Positions 52,521-61,207 of a DNA stretch of 64,000 bases are shown here, piece after piece (position 1 is the stretch's first letter; each line of letters opens with the position of its first letter). The notes below the pieces were generated by a model that saw only the letters and a program-made list of their open reading frames with translations, was not told the origin of the DNA and ran no database searches. The position numbers and the translations under genes are program-made. Source of the DNA: Polynucleobacter sp. HIN5 (GTDB lineage Bacteria; Pseudomonadota; Gammaproteobacteria; Burkholderiales; Burkholderiaceae); assembly GCF_030297555.1 (NCBI RefSeq), contig NZ_AP028136.1, positions 372,001 to 436,000 on the forward strand, given 5' to 3'.

Positions 52521-53450
52521 TTACATGGCAATAGGGGTTGGTAGAGGGCGTTGATTAAAAAAAGCATCGAGATTATCAACCGCAAGGTTCGTCATCGCTT
52601 GACGCGTCTCTTGGGTGGCACTGCCAATATGCGGCGTCAGTAAAACATTAGGAAGCCCCAGAAAACGCTGATCAGGATTTGGCTCATTTTCAAATACATC
52701 CAAGGCGGCCCCAGCAATGATTTGGTTTTGCAAGGCGAATAGCAGATCCGATTCATTGACGACACTTCCGCGAGCAACATTAATCAAGTAGGACGAGGGA
52801 CCTAAAGCGTCGAGTACCTCTTTGTGAATCATGCGCTCGGTTTCTTTGCCGCCGGGGCAACATAGAATCAAGACATCGCTCATGCTTGCTAGTTCAATTA
52901 ATGAGGAAATGTAGGGATAAGGCAGGTGCTTGTCATGCGGACCATGGTAGGCAATCTTTACCTTAAAAGGCATAAGGCGAGTTGCCAGCTCTTGACCAAT
53001 TCTTCCCATGCCTACAATCCCGATTGTTTTGCCTGCCAAGGAAGTTGTAAATGGAAACGCCCCTTTACTCCAATTTTTATGAAGTACAAACTCATGCGCC
53101 TTCGGAATCTGTCGCAGTAGAGCAAACAACATACCGATCGTCAGCTCGCATACTGCATCGTTGAGCACCCCTGGGGTGTTTGATGCCATGATGCCCTTTT
53201 GCTTTAAATAATCGAGCGGTAAATTGTCATATCCAACGCCACAGCAAGCAATCATCTTGACCTGGGGCAATTGATCTAAAAGAGTGGTTGTGATGGGATA
53301 GCTGGGCCTTGTCAAAATCGCCTGAACATCCTTTTGTGGAATGAGGCCTTGGGGGTCGGGCATCATGACTGGCGTTAGGCGGCGCAAGACCTCATCTTGC
53401 ATGATTTCAGGGAAAAATCCCACTTGTAATACGCTATTGACTGGAATCAT
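52521..53450 (-). CDS. D-isomer-specific 2-hydroxyacid dehydrogenase
   Basis: A 309-aa NAD(P)-dependent enzyme with the nucleotide loop GMGRIGQELA (near 147), the active-site Arg in INVARGSVVNESDL and the His in LTPHIGSAT. It reduces a 2-oxo acid such as glyoxylate or hydroxypyruvate, or oxidises the reverse. First gene of the minus operon, divergent from the dehydratase gene across 72 bases. Confidence 0.92.
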   Translation of the reverse strand: MIPVNSVLQVGFFPEIMQDEVLRRLTPVMMPDPQGLIPQKDVQAILTRPSYPITTTLLDQLPQVKMIACCGVGYDNLPLDYLKQKGIMASNTPGVLNDAVCELTIGMLFALLRQIPKAHEFVLHKNWSKGAFPFTTSLAGKTIGIVGMGRIGQELATRLMPFKVKIAYHGPHDKHLPYPYISSLIELASMSDVLILCCPGGKETERMIHKEVLDALGPSSYLINVARGSVVNESDLLFALQNQIIAGAALDVFENEPNPDQRFLGLPNVLLTPHIGSATQETRQAMTNLAVDNLDAFFNQRPLPTPIAM

Positions 53451-53522
53451 GTCTCGATTCTATTTTTATTGGAATAATGTGACATTGTAAGTCGATATTT
53501 TTAACATTTTGGATACCACCCA

Positions 53523-55307
53523 TTGAGCACTAATAACGATCCTAAAGCTGCATCGAAGAGCGCACCCCAAGCTGGAATTCGCAAGGGCCTCACACGGTAT
53601 GGCGATACCGAATTTTCTCTATTCATGCGTAAAGCCTTTATTAAGGCAATGGGATTTAGTGATAGCGCCCTTGACCGACCGATCATCGGAATCACGAACA
53701 CCTATAGTGACTTCAACCCTTGCCATGGCAATGTGCCACAAATGATAGAAGCGATTAAGCGAGGTGTGATGCAAGCAGGAGGGATGCCGATGGTGTTCCC
53801 AACGATTTCCATTCATGAGTCGTTTGCATTTCCAACCAGCATGTATTTGCGCAATTTGATGGCGCTTGATACTGAAGAGATGATGCGTTCGCAACCGGTG
53901 GATGCCGTGGTACTCGTTGGCGGTTGCGATAAAACAATCCCTGCTCAATTAATGGCCGCTGCCAGTCTTGATGTGCCAGTGTTATCAATTCCAACAGGCC
54001 CGATGCTGACCACCTTGCATCAGGGCGATCGTTTAGGGGCTTGCACCGATTGCCGTCGTTATTGGGGAAAGTTTCGGGCTGGGGAAATTGATCAAGCAGA
54101 AATTGATGAGATCAACGGTAAATTAGCGCCTACCACTGGGACCTGTATGGTGATGGGCACTGCCAGTACCATTGCCTGTATGGTTGAGACCGCTGGTTTG
54201 AGTTTGCCTGGCACAGCCGCTGCTCCAGCAGTCACTGCAGAACGCTTTCGTTTATCGGAGCTCACCGGCCGCAGAGCGGTTGAGCTGGGTAAAACGGCGA
54301 GCGAGGGTCGCTTCTCGCCCCGCACCATCTTAAGTCCCGAAGCGTTGACGAATGCGCTTGTGGTTCTGCATGCGATCGGCGGTTCAACTAATGCGTTGAT
54401 TCATTTCACGGCGATCGCAGCACGTCTGGGAATCAAACTGGATTTGGAGCGCTTTGATCGCCTGGGTCGAAATATTCCAGTCTTGGTGGATTTAAAGCCT
54501 AGTGGTTCGCACTATATGGAGCACTTATACGAAGACGGCGGCTTGATGGGTGTCTTGCGAGAGTTAAAACCCCATTTGTACCTCGATTGCCTAACGGTAT
54601 CTGGCAGAACATTGGGTGAGGAGATTGACGCCGCAAAAGTTACCAAAGCCCGCAAAGTAATCCGGATTGCGAGTGAACCAATCTACCCTGTCGGTGGCTT
54701 GGCTGTTTTGAAAGGTAATTTAGCACCACGTGGGGCGGTAATTAAGCATTCCGCAGCTAGCCCCAATTTGCTAAAGCACCGCGGTCGGGCGGTCGTGTTT
54801 AAGTCCCTCGAGGATTTGGCTTTGCGCGTGGATAGTCCAGATCTGGACGTCATGGCAGAGGACATCTTGGTCTTACAAAATGCTGGCCCCAAAGGTGCGC
54901 CGGGTATGCCTGAAGCGGGTTATTTGCCGATCCCCAAAAAACTCGCTCAAGCTGGCGTTAAGGATATGGTTCGGATCTCCGATGCCCGTATGAGCGGCAC
55001 CGCCTTTGGCACGATTGTCCTGCACGTTACTCCAGAGTCAGCCGAGAACGGACCACTTGCCATCGTTCAAGATGGCGACATGATTACGCTAGATGTTGAA
55101 AAACGGCTATTGCAATTAGAGCTCGATGATGCAGAAATTGCGCGTCGAATCGCCGCTCTTGAAACGCCAGCGAAGCGCTTGAATATCCCAAAAACGGGCT
55201 ATCGTCATCTCTATCAAACGACGGTTACGCAAGCGGATGTCGGGTGTGATTTTGACTTTATGGTTCCCGCTGCACACGGCGTGGTTCCACTACTAAAGGG
55301 AAATTGA
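53523..55307 (+). CDS. IlvD/EDD-family dehydratase (probable aldonate dehydratase)
   Basis: A 594-aa cytoplasmic Fe-S enzyme starting at TTG 53523. Cluster cysteines are in FNPCHGN, GGCDKT and TGTCMVMGTAST. The length and the text CTDCRRYWGKFRAGEI place it nearer pentonate/hexonate dehydratases (araC, xylD type) than biosynthetic IlvD. It would turn an aldonate into a 2-keto-3-deoxy acid, the type of compound handled by the DapA-like enzyme of the divergent operon. Confidence 0.85.
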   Translation: MSTNNDPKAASKSAPQAGIRKGLTRYGDTEFSLFMRKAFIKAMGFSDSALDRPIIGITNTYSDFNPCHGNVPQMIEAIKRGVMQAGGMPMVFPTISIHESFAFPTSMYLRNLMALDTEEMMRSQPVDAVVLVGGCDKTIPAQLMAAASLDVPVLSIPTGPMLTTLHQGDRLGACTDCRRYWGKFRAGEIDQAEIDEINGKLAPTTGTCMVMGTASTIACMVETAGLSLPGTAAAPAVTAERFRLSELTGRRAVELGKTASEGRFSPRTILSPEALTNALVVLHAIGGSTNALIHFTAIAARLGIKLDLERFDRLGRNIPVLVDLKPSGSHYMEHLYEDGGLMGVLRELKPHLYLDCLTVSGRTLGEEIDAAKVTKARKVIRIASEPIYPVGGLAVLKGNLAPRGAVIKHSAASPNLLKHRGRAVVFKSLEDLALRVDSPDLDVMAEDILVLQNAGPKGAPGMPEAGYLPIPKKLAQAGVKDMVRISDARMSGTAFGTIVLHVTPESAENGPLAIVQDGDMITLDVEKRLLQLELDDAEIARRIAALETPAKRLNIPKTGYRHLYQTTVTQADVGCDFDFMVPAAHGVVPLLKGN

Positions 55308-55308
55308 G

Positions 55309-56250
55309 ATGTTATTTAATCCAGCCGAGACTAAAGTTTTAATTGTGGGTGGCGGAACCATGGGGGCCGATGTTGCTCTGGTCTGTGCTCGCGGAGGGTG
55401 CGCAACCCAAGTATTTGAAGCAAGCGCTGAACGCCGCGCTGTGCTGCCCAATTATTTTGAGACTAAATTACAAGAAATTGCTTATCCACAACGGCTGCAC
55501 TTACTGTCAGTGGTTGATTCGCTCAACCATTTTGATTGGTCCGAAATTGATTTAGTGATTGAGTGCGTTCCAGAAAAGCTTGAAGTTAAGCAGGATTTAT
55601 TTGCCCAACTCGAGCAGGTAGTTAATCCTGAAACCGTTCTAGCAAGCAATAGTTCTAGTTTTCCCATTAGTGAAATTGCCAAAGGTTTAAAAAGTCCTGC
55701 TCGTATGATTGGCCTGCATTTTTTTATGCCCGCACATTTAGTTCCCTGTGTAGAGGTGATCTATGGTGAAAAAACCTCGCGTTTGGTGGCAGAGAGTTTG
55801 AGTCGTTTAATGACCGCGTGTGGCATGGTTCCGGTAACGGTTAAAAAGGACTTGCCCGGCTTTTTGGCCAATCGGCTGCAACATGCACTTTCGCGTGAAG
55901 CCTTTGATCTTATTGATGCAGGGATTGTGACTCCTGAAGATATTGATAAAGCAGTGCGCTTTGGTTTCGGGTTCCGTTACTTGGCGGCCGGCCCAGTATT
56001 GCAGCGTGATCATGCCGGCGTTGAGATTCATGCGGCAGCTGGAGCTAGTATCTATCCCTCGCTCAATAATAAGGGCGAGATTGCACAATGCCTGAAAGAA
56101 AAAGTCGACTCCGGAAATCTCGGAATGAAAACAGGTCAAGGGTTTTATTCCTGGGATGCCGATGCGATCAAAGCTGAGCGCCAGCGTTACGATGATTTAC
56201 TGCGTGCCGGATTGAAGCTCTTGCAAAAAGAACTTCCTGAAATCAAATAA
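55309..56250 (+). CDS. 3-hydroxyacyl-CoA-dehydrogenase-family NAD enzyme
   Basis: A 313-aa enzyme with the N-terminal NAD loop GGGTMGADVALVCARGG, then SNSSSFPISEIA, the catalytic HFFMPAHLVP region and a C-terminal helical domain. Stand-alone 300-320-aa members act on CoA esters or on sugar acids such as gulonate. The neighbours favour a sugar acid or a hydroxy acid. It starts 1 base after the dehydratase stop. Confidence 0.82.
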   Translation: MLFNPAETKVLIVGGGTMGADVALVCARGGCATQVFEASAERRAVLPNYFETKLQEIAYPQRLHLLSVVDSLNHFDWSEIDLVIECVPEKLEVKQDLFAQLEQVVNPETVLASNSSSFPISEIAKGLKSPARMIGLHFFMPAHLVPCVEVIYGEKTSRLVAESLSRLMTACGMVPVTVKKDLPGFLANRLQHALSREAFDLIDAGIVTPEDIDKAVRFGFGFRYLAAGPVLQRDHAGVEIHAAAGASIYPSLNNKGEIAQCLKEKVDSGNLGMKTGQGFYSWDADAIKAERQRYDDLLRAGLKLLQKELPEIK

Positions 56251-56251
56251 A

Positions 56252-56905
56252 GTGAGCACGCTGGTTCGCGTTTGGGATTTGCCAACTCGCCTATTTCATT
56301 GGGCTTTGGCGATCTGCATGGTGCTCGGTATCGTGTTTGTCAAAATCGGTGGCAATGCCATTCAGTGGCATGCTTATTGTGGATATACAGCGCTTGCGCT
56401 GATCTTATTTCGGGTGATTTGGGGTTTTGTGGGCTCATGGCATGCACGTTTTGCCAATTTCATTCCCAGTCCATCAAAGCTGATCGCCTTCCTTCGAGGT
56501 CAGGTCGATGGCGGTCTTGGCCATAACCCACTTGGCGCGCTCTCGGTGATTGCCTTACTAACCGTGATTTTGATTCAGGCTCTGACAGGCCTGTTTGCCG
56601 ATGATGATATTTTTTTCCAGGGACCACTTGCAAAATATGTATCAAATAGTACGGTTGCACTACTCACTAGTATTCATCGCTTCAATCAATACCTGATCTT
56701 TGCATTGGTCGGGCTGCATATTGCCGCAATCTCGTACTACTATTTTGTTAAGCGAGAAAATTTAGTCCGACCCATGGTCACAGGGGACAAATCAATTGCA
56801 ACTAAATCACCGTTAGCGGTAGAGATTGATTCGTTTCGCCAGCGCATGATCGCGCTGGCAGTGTTCTTGCTAATTAGCCTCGGCCTATATATTTTGATCG
56901 CCTGA
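56252..56905 (+). CDS. Cytochrome b561-family membrane protein
   Basis: A 217-aa inner-membrane protein from GTG 56252, with four main helices plus one at the end. Heme-ligand histidines appear in LPTRLFHWALA, IQWHAYCGY and LVGLHIAAISYYY. It starts 1 base after the preceding stop, so it is in that operon. It likely passes electrons between quinol and a periplasmic cytochrome. Confidence 0.85.
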   Translation: MSTLVRVWDLPTRLFHWALAICMVLGIVFVKIGGNAIQWHAYCGYTALALILFRVIWGFVGSWHARFANFIPSPSKLIAFLRGQVDGGLGHNPLGALSVIALLTVILIQALTGLFADDDIFFQGPLAKYVSNSTVALLTSIHRFNQYLIFALVGLHIAAISYYYFVKRENLVRPMVTGDKSIATKSPLAVEIDSFRQRMIALAVFLLISLGLYILIA

Positions 56906-56935
56906 TCAGATTATCCAAGCCGAGTTATCAAGAGG

Positions 56936-57397
56936 TTATTTCTTGCGGAAATCGTCGTGACAGGCTTTACAGGTTTGACTTGTTGCCCCTAGAGCCTTTT
57001 TCAAGTTCTCCGGATTGCCCGATTGGGCCGCAGTATTGAGCTCTGCAACGGCAGCTTGCATCCGATCAGATGCTGTCTTGAATTTGGCGCTTTCCTTCCA
57101 AATAGCTGGTTCAGCCTTGCCACCTTCGGTGCCAGGACCAAATGCTTGCCAAGGCATGCTTGAGAGCGTGCTAATGATGGCGGCATTGCGGACCACATCC
57201 TCTTTGTTGTAAGGAACCTCACCTTTCACCACCGCAGCAAGCCTGCCCATATGGGCGCCCATCAGGGCAAAGGCGCTTTGGCGATATTTGATGGCATCCT
57301 CTGGCTTAGCAAATTGGGCCATCGCTGGGGCAGCCAGGGTAAGGGCAAGGGCTGGGATAAGAACTTTAATGGAAATGCGAAGTGATTGAGTATTCAT
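56936..57397 (-). CDS. Cytochrome c' (class II c-type cytochrome)
   Basis: A 153-aa periplasmic protein with a signal peptide ending AMA-QF and a four-helix domain. The heme motif CKACH lies five residues before the end (CKACHDDFRKK), as is usual for cytochrome c'. Such proteins bind NO or act in electron transfer. It is convergent with the b561 gene, and its heme would be attached by the Ccm system of this window. Confidence 0.92.
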   Translation of the reverse strand: MNTQSLRISIKVLIPALALTLAAPAMAQFAKPEDAIKYRQSAFALMGAHMGRLAAVVKGEVPYNKEDVVRNAAIISTLSSMPWQAFGPGTEGGKAEPAIWKESAKFKTASDRMQAAVAELNTAAQSGNPENLKKALGATSQTCKACHDDFRKK

Positions 57398-57484
57398 ATA
57401 TCCTCCATGAGACTAATCAGAATTAATTCAAATTCAAGAATACTCTAATTTTGTGATCAGGATGTGGCAGGCCACGCAAGTTCA

Positions 57485-58153
57485 CTAAGCGCCAAAAATC
57501 ATCCTGATGGGGTAGGTGAGGCCCCGAACGATTGAGATAAAAAACTCACTCAAAGGAGCCATCCACCATTGAGAAATAACTCCGGTAAACACGAGGCCCA
57601 AGACAATAAAAAAGCCCCAGGGCTCTAATTTGCTTAATAGCAGAGCTTGGCGGTACGGCAACAACCCTGCCAGAATACGTCCACCATCTAATGGGGGGAG
57701 GGGAAATAAATTAAAGACCAAGAGGCCAATATTCCAAAAGACGCCTGCTTTGGCCATGGAGATCAAAAACGGCTCATTAATACCTGACCCTTGAAGCACG
57801 ATCCAGGCAACAGCCCAAGCGATCGCCTGAAAAAAATTAGAGCCAGGCCCGGCGAGCGCCACCCAAATCATATCGATCCGAGGGTTGCGTAGATGATCAA
57901 AGCGTACTGGAACCGGTTTGGCGTAGCCGACTAAGAAAGGGGAGTTTGCCAAAATCAGTGCTATGGGGATTAAAACGGTGCCAATCGGGTCAATATGTTT
58001 GATAGGATTTAGTGTGACGCGACCAAGAAGAAAAGCCGTGTTGTCGCCAAAGCGTTTGGCTGCATAGCCATGAGCAGCCTCATGAATCGTAATGGCAAAA
58101 ACCAAGGGAATCGCATTAATTGCAATAGCTTGGATAGAATAGTCAGAAATCAT
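57485..58153 (-). CDS. Site-2 protease family (M50) membrane metalloprotease
   Basis: A 222-aa protein from ATG 58153 (a start 9 codons upstream is possible). The zinc motif HEAAHGYAAKRFGD lies in the first helix, and the second ligand in PLPPLDGGRILAGLLP. About six helices. Members of this compact group cut membrane-embedded substrates; the target is unknown. Confidence 0.9.
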   Translation of the reverse strand: MISDYSIQAIAINAIPLVFAITIHEAAHGYAAKRFGDNTAFLLGRVTLNPIKHIDPIGTVLIPIALILANSPFLVGYAKPVPVRFDHLRNPRIDMIWVALAGPGSNFFQAIAWAVAWIVLQGSGINEPFLISMAKAGVFWNIGLLVFNLFPLPPLDGGRILAGLLPYRQALLLSKLEPWGFFIVLGLVFTGVISQWWMAPLSEFFISIVRGLTYPIRMIFGA

Positions 58154-58181
58154 ATTAAGATCATATCGAGAGGAGACCATT

Positions 58182-58343
58182 GTGACCGATGAGAAGAAAC
58201 CCCTAGTTAAATCCGCCGTGAAAGCGCCTAAGCTTCCAGCCCGCCCACCGGTCGGGAAGGGCCCTCAAAGTATGGGGGGCAAGCCACAACAAGGATTTGG
58301 GGGTGGTAAGGGCATGATGCGCAAAGCTGGTCGGGGCCGATAA
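58182..58343 (+). CDS. Small basic Gly/Pro-rich protein, 53 aa
   Basis: GTG 58182 lies 6 bases after AGGAG and runs to TAA 58341-58343. The protein is very basic and probably disordered (KKPLVKSAVKAPKLPARPP, then a GGG-rich end finishing KAGRGR). The good ribosome binding site supports a real gene. Function unknown; the composition suggests nucleic acid binding. Confidence 0.55.
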   Translation: MTDEKKPLVKSAVKAPKLPARPPVGKGPQSMGGKPQQGFGGGKGMMRKAGRGR

Positions 58344-58396
58344 TCACCTAAAGTGTGGATAATATTGACTATATCGTTTAGACAAAGGGGCAGACC

Positions 58397-58534
58397 ATGA
58401 ACGAATGGCAGAACGAGAGCAAAGACGTCATCAATAAGAAGATCATTACATTGATTGTGATGTTGGCAATCGCTACGAGCCTGGCGATTTTGTTTGCCTT
58501 GGTCTCCGCCCATATGGGTTACGTATTTGGTTAA
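58397..58534 (+). CDS. Small single-helix membrane protein, 45 aa
   Basis: ATG 58397 to TAA 58532-58534. A charged N-terminus (MNEWQNESKDVINKK) precedes one membrane helix (IITLIVMLAIATSLAILFA). Preceded by AAAGGGG. Function unknown. Confidence 0.55.
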   Translation: MNEWQNESKDVINKKIITLIVMLAIATSLAILFALVSAHMGYVFG

Positions 58535-58579
58535 ATACCAGTGCTTTTAGCACGATGAAGTAAGTCGGTAACGCTTGTC

Positions 58580-59749
58580 ATGATGTCAAGTAATTCCGCA
58601 AGTTATTCACCTCCCGGGGGTATTAAAGCCCCGGCTGCACTCGAACAAATCCTTCAGCAAGCCGGTATCGCCGTCAATGGTATTCAGCCTTGGGACATGC
58701 AAGTTCATGACCCGATGGTTTTTGATCGGATTCTGCAAACATGGTCCCTAGGGCTCGGAGAATCTTACATGGATGGTCAGTGGGACTGCCAGCGTCTAGA
58801 TGAGTTCTTTTATCGTTTGATGCGCGATGATCTAGATGAAAGCGTCCAAGGTTTTGCCAAAGTTCGCCTTCTTTTTGAGATCGCCCGCTCAAAACTATTT
58901 AATTTGCAATCCAAAGATCGAGCCTTTCAGGTGGGTGAGCAGCACTATAACGCGGGCAATGATCTGTTTGAGGCTATGCTTGATCCACGCATGACCTATT
59001 CATGCGCTTACTGGGCCCATGCGAAGGATTTAACCGAGGCACAAGAACATAAGCTTGATCTGATTTGTAAGAAACTACAGTTAAAGTCAGGCGAGTCGCT
59101 CCTAGAAATCGGCTGTGGTTGGGGCGGGCTGGCTAAATTCGCAGCCGAGCGCTATGGTGTGAACGTTTTGGGCATCACCGTATCTAAGGAGCAGCAGGCC
59201 TTGGCTATCAAACGCTGCCAAGGCTTGCCGGTCGAAATTCGCTTAATTGATTATCGAGATCTGTCGGGATCGTTCGATAAGATCGTATCGGTGGGGATGT
59301 TTGAACACGTTGGGCAAAAAAATTATGCGGACTACTTTGATATCGCCCATCGTTTACTCGGCGATCAAGGAATCTTTCTGCTGCACACCATTGGCAGTTA
59401 TGCAACGGTTAAAAAAACCGATGCTTGGATTGATCGCTATATATTTCCGAATGGACATTTGCCGTCTTTAGTGGAGCTATCGCAAGCATTAGAGCGCCGG
59501 TTCTTGGTCGAGGATTTGCATAACTTTGGGCATGATTACGATAAAACGCTGATGGCGTGGTTAAGTAATTTTGAGCGTGCTTGGCCGCTGTTACAAACCC
59601 AGTATTCCAAGCGTTTCTATCGGATGTGGCGGTATTATTTGTGCTGCTGCGCTGGATTTTTTCGCTCTGGCCAAGGGCAACTTTGGCAACTGGTGTTGAC
59701 CAAGCGGTCTCGCGAGCAAACCTATCTGGGCTATCGGCCCAGTTTGTAA
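58580..59749 (+). CDS. cfa: Cyclopropane-fatty-acyl-phospholipid synthase
   Basis: A 389-aa cytoplasmic, membrane-associated SAM-dependent enzyme that adds a methylene bridge to unsaturated phospholipid acyl chains. The SAM site LLEIGCGWGGLAKFAAERYG is near residue 175, preceded by HYNAGNDLFEAMLDPRMTYSC and followed by the family's EHVGQKNYADYF. Length is normal. Confidence 0.94.
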   Translation: MMSSNSASYSPPGGIKAPAALEQILQQAGIAVNGIQPWDMQVHDPMVFDRILQTWSLGLGESYMDGQWDCQRLDEFFYRLMRDDLDESVQGFAKVRLLFEIARSKLFNLQSKDRAFQVGEQHYNAGNDLFEAMLDPRMTYSCAYWAHAKDLTEAQEHKLDLICKKLQLKSGESLLEIGCGWGGLAKFAAERYGVNVLGITVSKEQQALAIKRCQGLPVEIRLIDYRDLSGSFDKIVSVGMFEHVGQKNYADYFDIAHRLLGDQGIFLLHTIGSYATVKKTDAWIDRYIFPNGHLPSLVELSQALERRFLVEDLHNFGHDYDKTLMAWLSNFERAWPLLQTQYSKRFYRMWRYYLCCCAGFFRSGQGQLWQLVLTKRSREQTYLGYRPSL

Positions 59750-59767
59750 TCCTTCATAATCCCAGTT

Positions 59768-60160
59768 ATGGGAATGTCTACCGCTTCTGTATCGCTCATC
59801 GCCATCTTTTTTGGAGCAGGTCTTGGTGCGCTCTTGCGCGCCTTACTCAATGTTCTTACAGAATCATTTTCTTCCGTGATTCCAATGGGGACATTGATTG
59901 CAAATCTTCTTGGTGCATATTTGGTTGGTATTGCTCTGGCATATTTTATTGATCAACCATCGATTTCACCCCAATGGCGTCTCTTTATCATCACTGGGTT
60001 TCTGGGTGGTTTAACCACGTTCTCAAGTTTTTCTGCTGAAGTTGTGCAACTGATGCAGCGCGATCAGTTGTTGCTCGCTTTGGGCCTCGCATTCATGCAT
60101 GTCTGCGGATCCTTATTGCTAACCTTTCTAGGGATTTGGAGTGTCAACGCACTTAAATAA
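59768..60160 (+). CDS. crcB: Fluoride channel CrcB/FluC
   Basis: A 130-aa protein with four helices. GAGLGALLRALLNVL, PMGTLIANLLGAYLVG and GFLGGLTTFSSFSAE are the conserved CrcB segments. It exports fluoride as a dual-topology dimer. Only 18 bases separate it from cfa, too few for a fluoride riboswitch. Confidence 0.95.
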   Translation: MGMSTASVSLIAIFFGAGLGALLRALLNVLTESFSSVIPMGTLIANLLGAYLVGIALAYFIDQPSISPQWRLFIITGFLGGLTTFSSFSAEVVQLMQRDQLLLALGLAFMHVCGSLLLTFLGIWSVNALK

Positions 60161-60677
60161 ATCCAAAAAATCCCAGGATTGCACCGAGGCCAATTAGATA
60201 AAGAGGGTGGCGTTTACTGAGTAAGACAAACAGAATGCTAAAGATGGTTAATGCATAGGCCGCCCAATTACCATTAATCCGAATAGCAATTTGCCAGGCA
60301 GATGCAAGCACTAAGCCAACCGCAAGGGCGCTTGCAGAGTACTCAATGGTTTTCTTCCACTGCAAATGCTGCAGTTTGGCGATCACCCGCTGTAAATAAA
60401 AAATCAAAATACACGACGGCCAACAAACAGCTAGAGTTGCCAAGAGGGCGCCCGCTAAGCCAAAGGCATTCCAGCCAATTAAGGTGACGGTCAGTAGGTT
60501 GGGGCCGGGCGCTGCCTGCGCAATTGCAAAATAATGAATGAATGTTTGCGGGTCAATCCAGCCCTCTTGATTAACCGAAATGTCATACAGAGTTGGGAGA
60601 AGGGCATTGACCCCGCCAAATGCAATTAATGAGAATAAGGACAGTTTGATAAACAGTCCTAAGAGGCCGATCATCAT
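60153..60677 (-). CDS. Chromate transporter, second half (CHR domain)
   Basis: A 174-aa membrane protein from ATG 60677. FSLIAFGGVNALLPTLYD and AIAQAAPGPNLLTVTLIGW are CHR-domain motifs. It pairs with the CHR protein encoded directly upstream, overlapping it as ATGATGA, to make a split ChrA-type transporter. Confidence 0.9.
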   Translation of the reverse strand: MMIGLLGLFIKLSLFSLIAFGGVNALLPTLYDISVNQEGWIDPQTFIHYFAIAQAAPGPNLLTVTLIGWNAFGLAGALLATLAVCWPSCILIFYLQRVIAKLQHLQWKKTIEYSASALAVGLVLASAWQIAIRINGNWAAYALTIFSILFVLLSKRHPLYLIGLGAILGFFGFI

Positions 60678-61204
60678 CGCGCTTTTCTCCAAGCGACTAG
60701 TAGCGCAAGTGGCAAGGTGATGGCGACGACCCAGCCAAGCGCTAATTGATAGATGGTGGCGATCACGATACTAATTGCAATTACTATCAGCATCGGTGGG
60801 TAACCCAATTCATCTTTGAGCATCTTAAATCCCGTAGCGGCGATTAAGCCAACGCCCACGGAAGAGATACCTCGCAAAATGCCCTGTACGCGCTCAAACT
60901 CTCCAAAGTGGTCGTAGAGTAACGCTAGCAAAATCACAACGGTCATGGGAGCCAGCATTAACCCCCCAACAGCGGCGAATGCTCCTCGTACGCCTCCAAA
61001 ACGCTCACCCACACACACTGCAAGGTTAACAATATTGGGACCGGGAACTAACTGACAAACTCCCAATAGCGCATTGAATTCTTGAGAGCTGAGCCACTGT
61101 TTTTGCTCAACCAAGGTTCTCCTAGCCCACGGCAGAACGCCACCAAAGCCCGATAAACCAATGAATGTAAACGTAATAAATAAACGAGCTGGGCTGTGCC
61201 GCAT
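60674..61204 (-). CDS. Chromate transporter, first half (CHR domain)
   Basis: A 176-aa membrane protein with FTFIGLSGFGGVLPWARRTLVE and GVCQLVPGPNIVNLAVCVG. Short CHR proteins come in adjacent pairs with opposite membrane topology, as seen here. Starts 4 bases after the 2-hydroxyacid dehydrogenase stop. Confidence 0.9.
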   Translation of the reverse strand: MRHSPARLFITFTFIGLSGFGGVLPWARRTLVEQKQWLSSQEFNALLGVCQLVPGPNIVNLAVCVGERFGGVRGAFAAVGGLMLAPMTVVILLALLYDHFGEFERVQGILRGISSVGVGLIAATGFKMLKDELGYPPMLIVIAISIVIATIYQLALGWVVAITLPLALLVAWRKAR

Positions 61205-61207
61205 AGT

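Noticed and set aside
59750..59767. Fluoride riboswitch before crcB
   Set aside because: Only 18 bases lie between the genes, too short for the aptamer.
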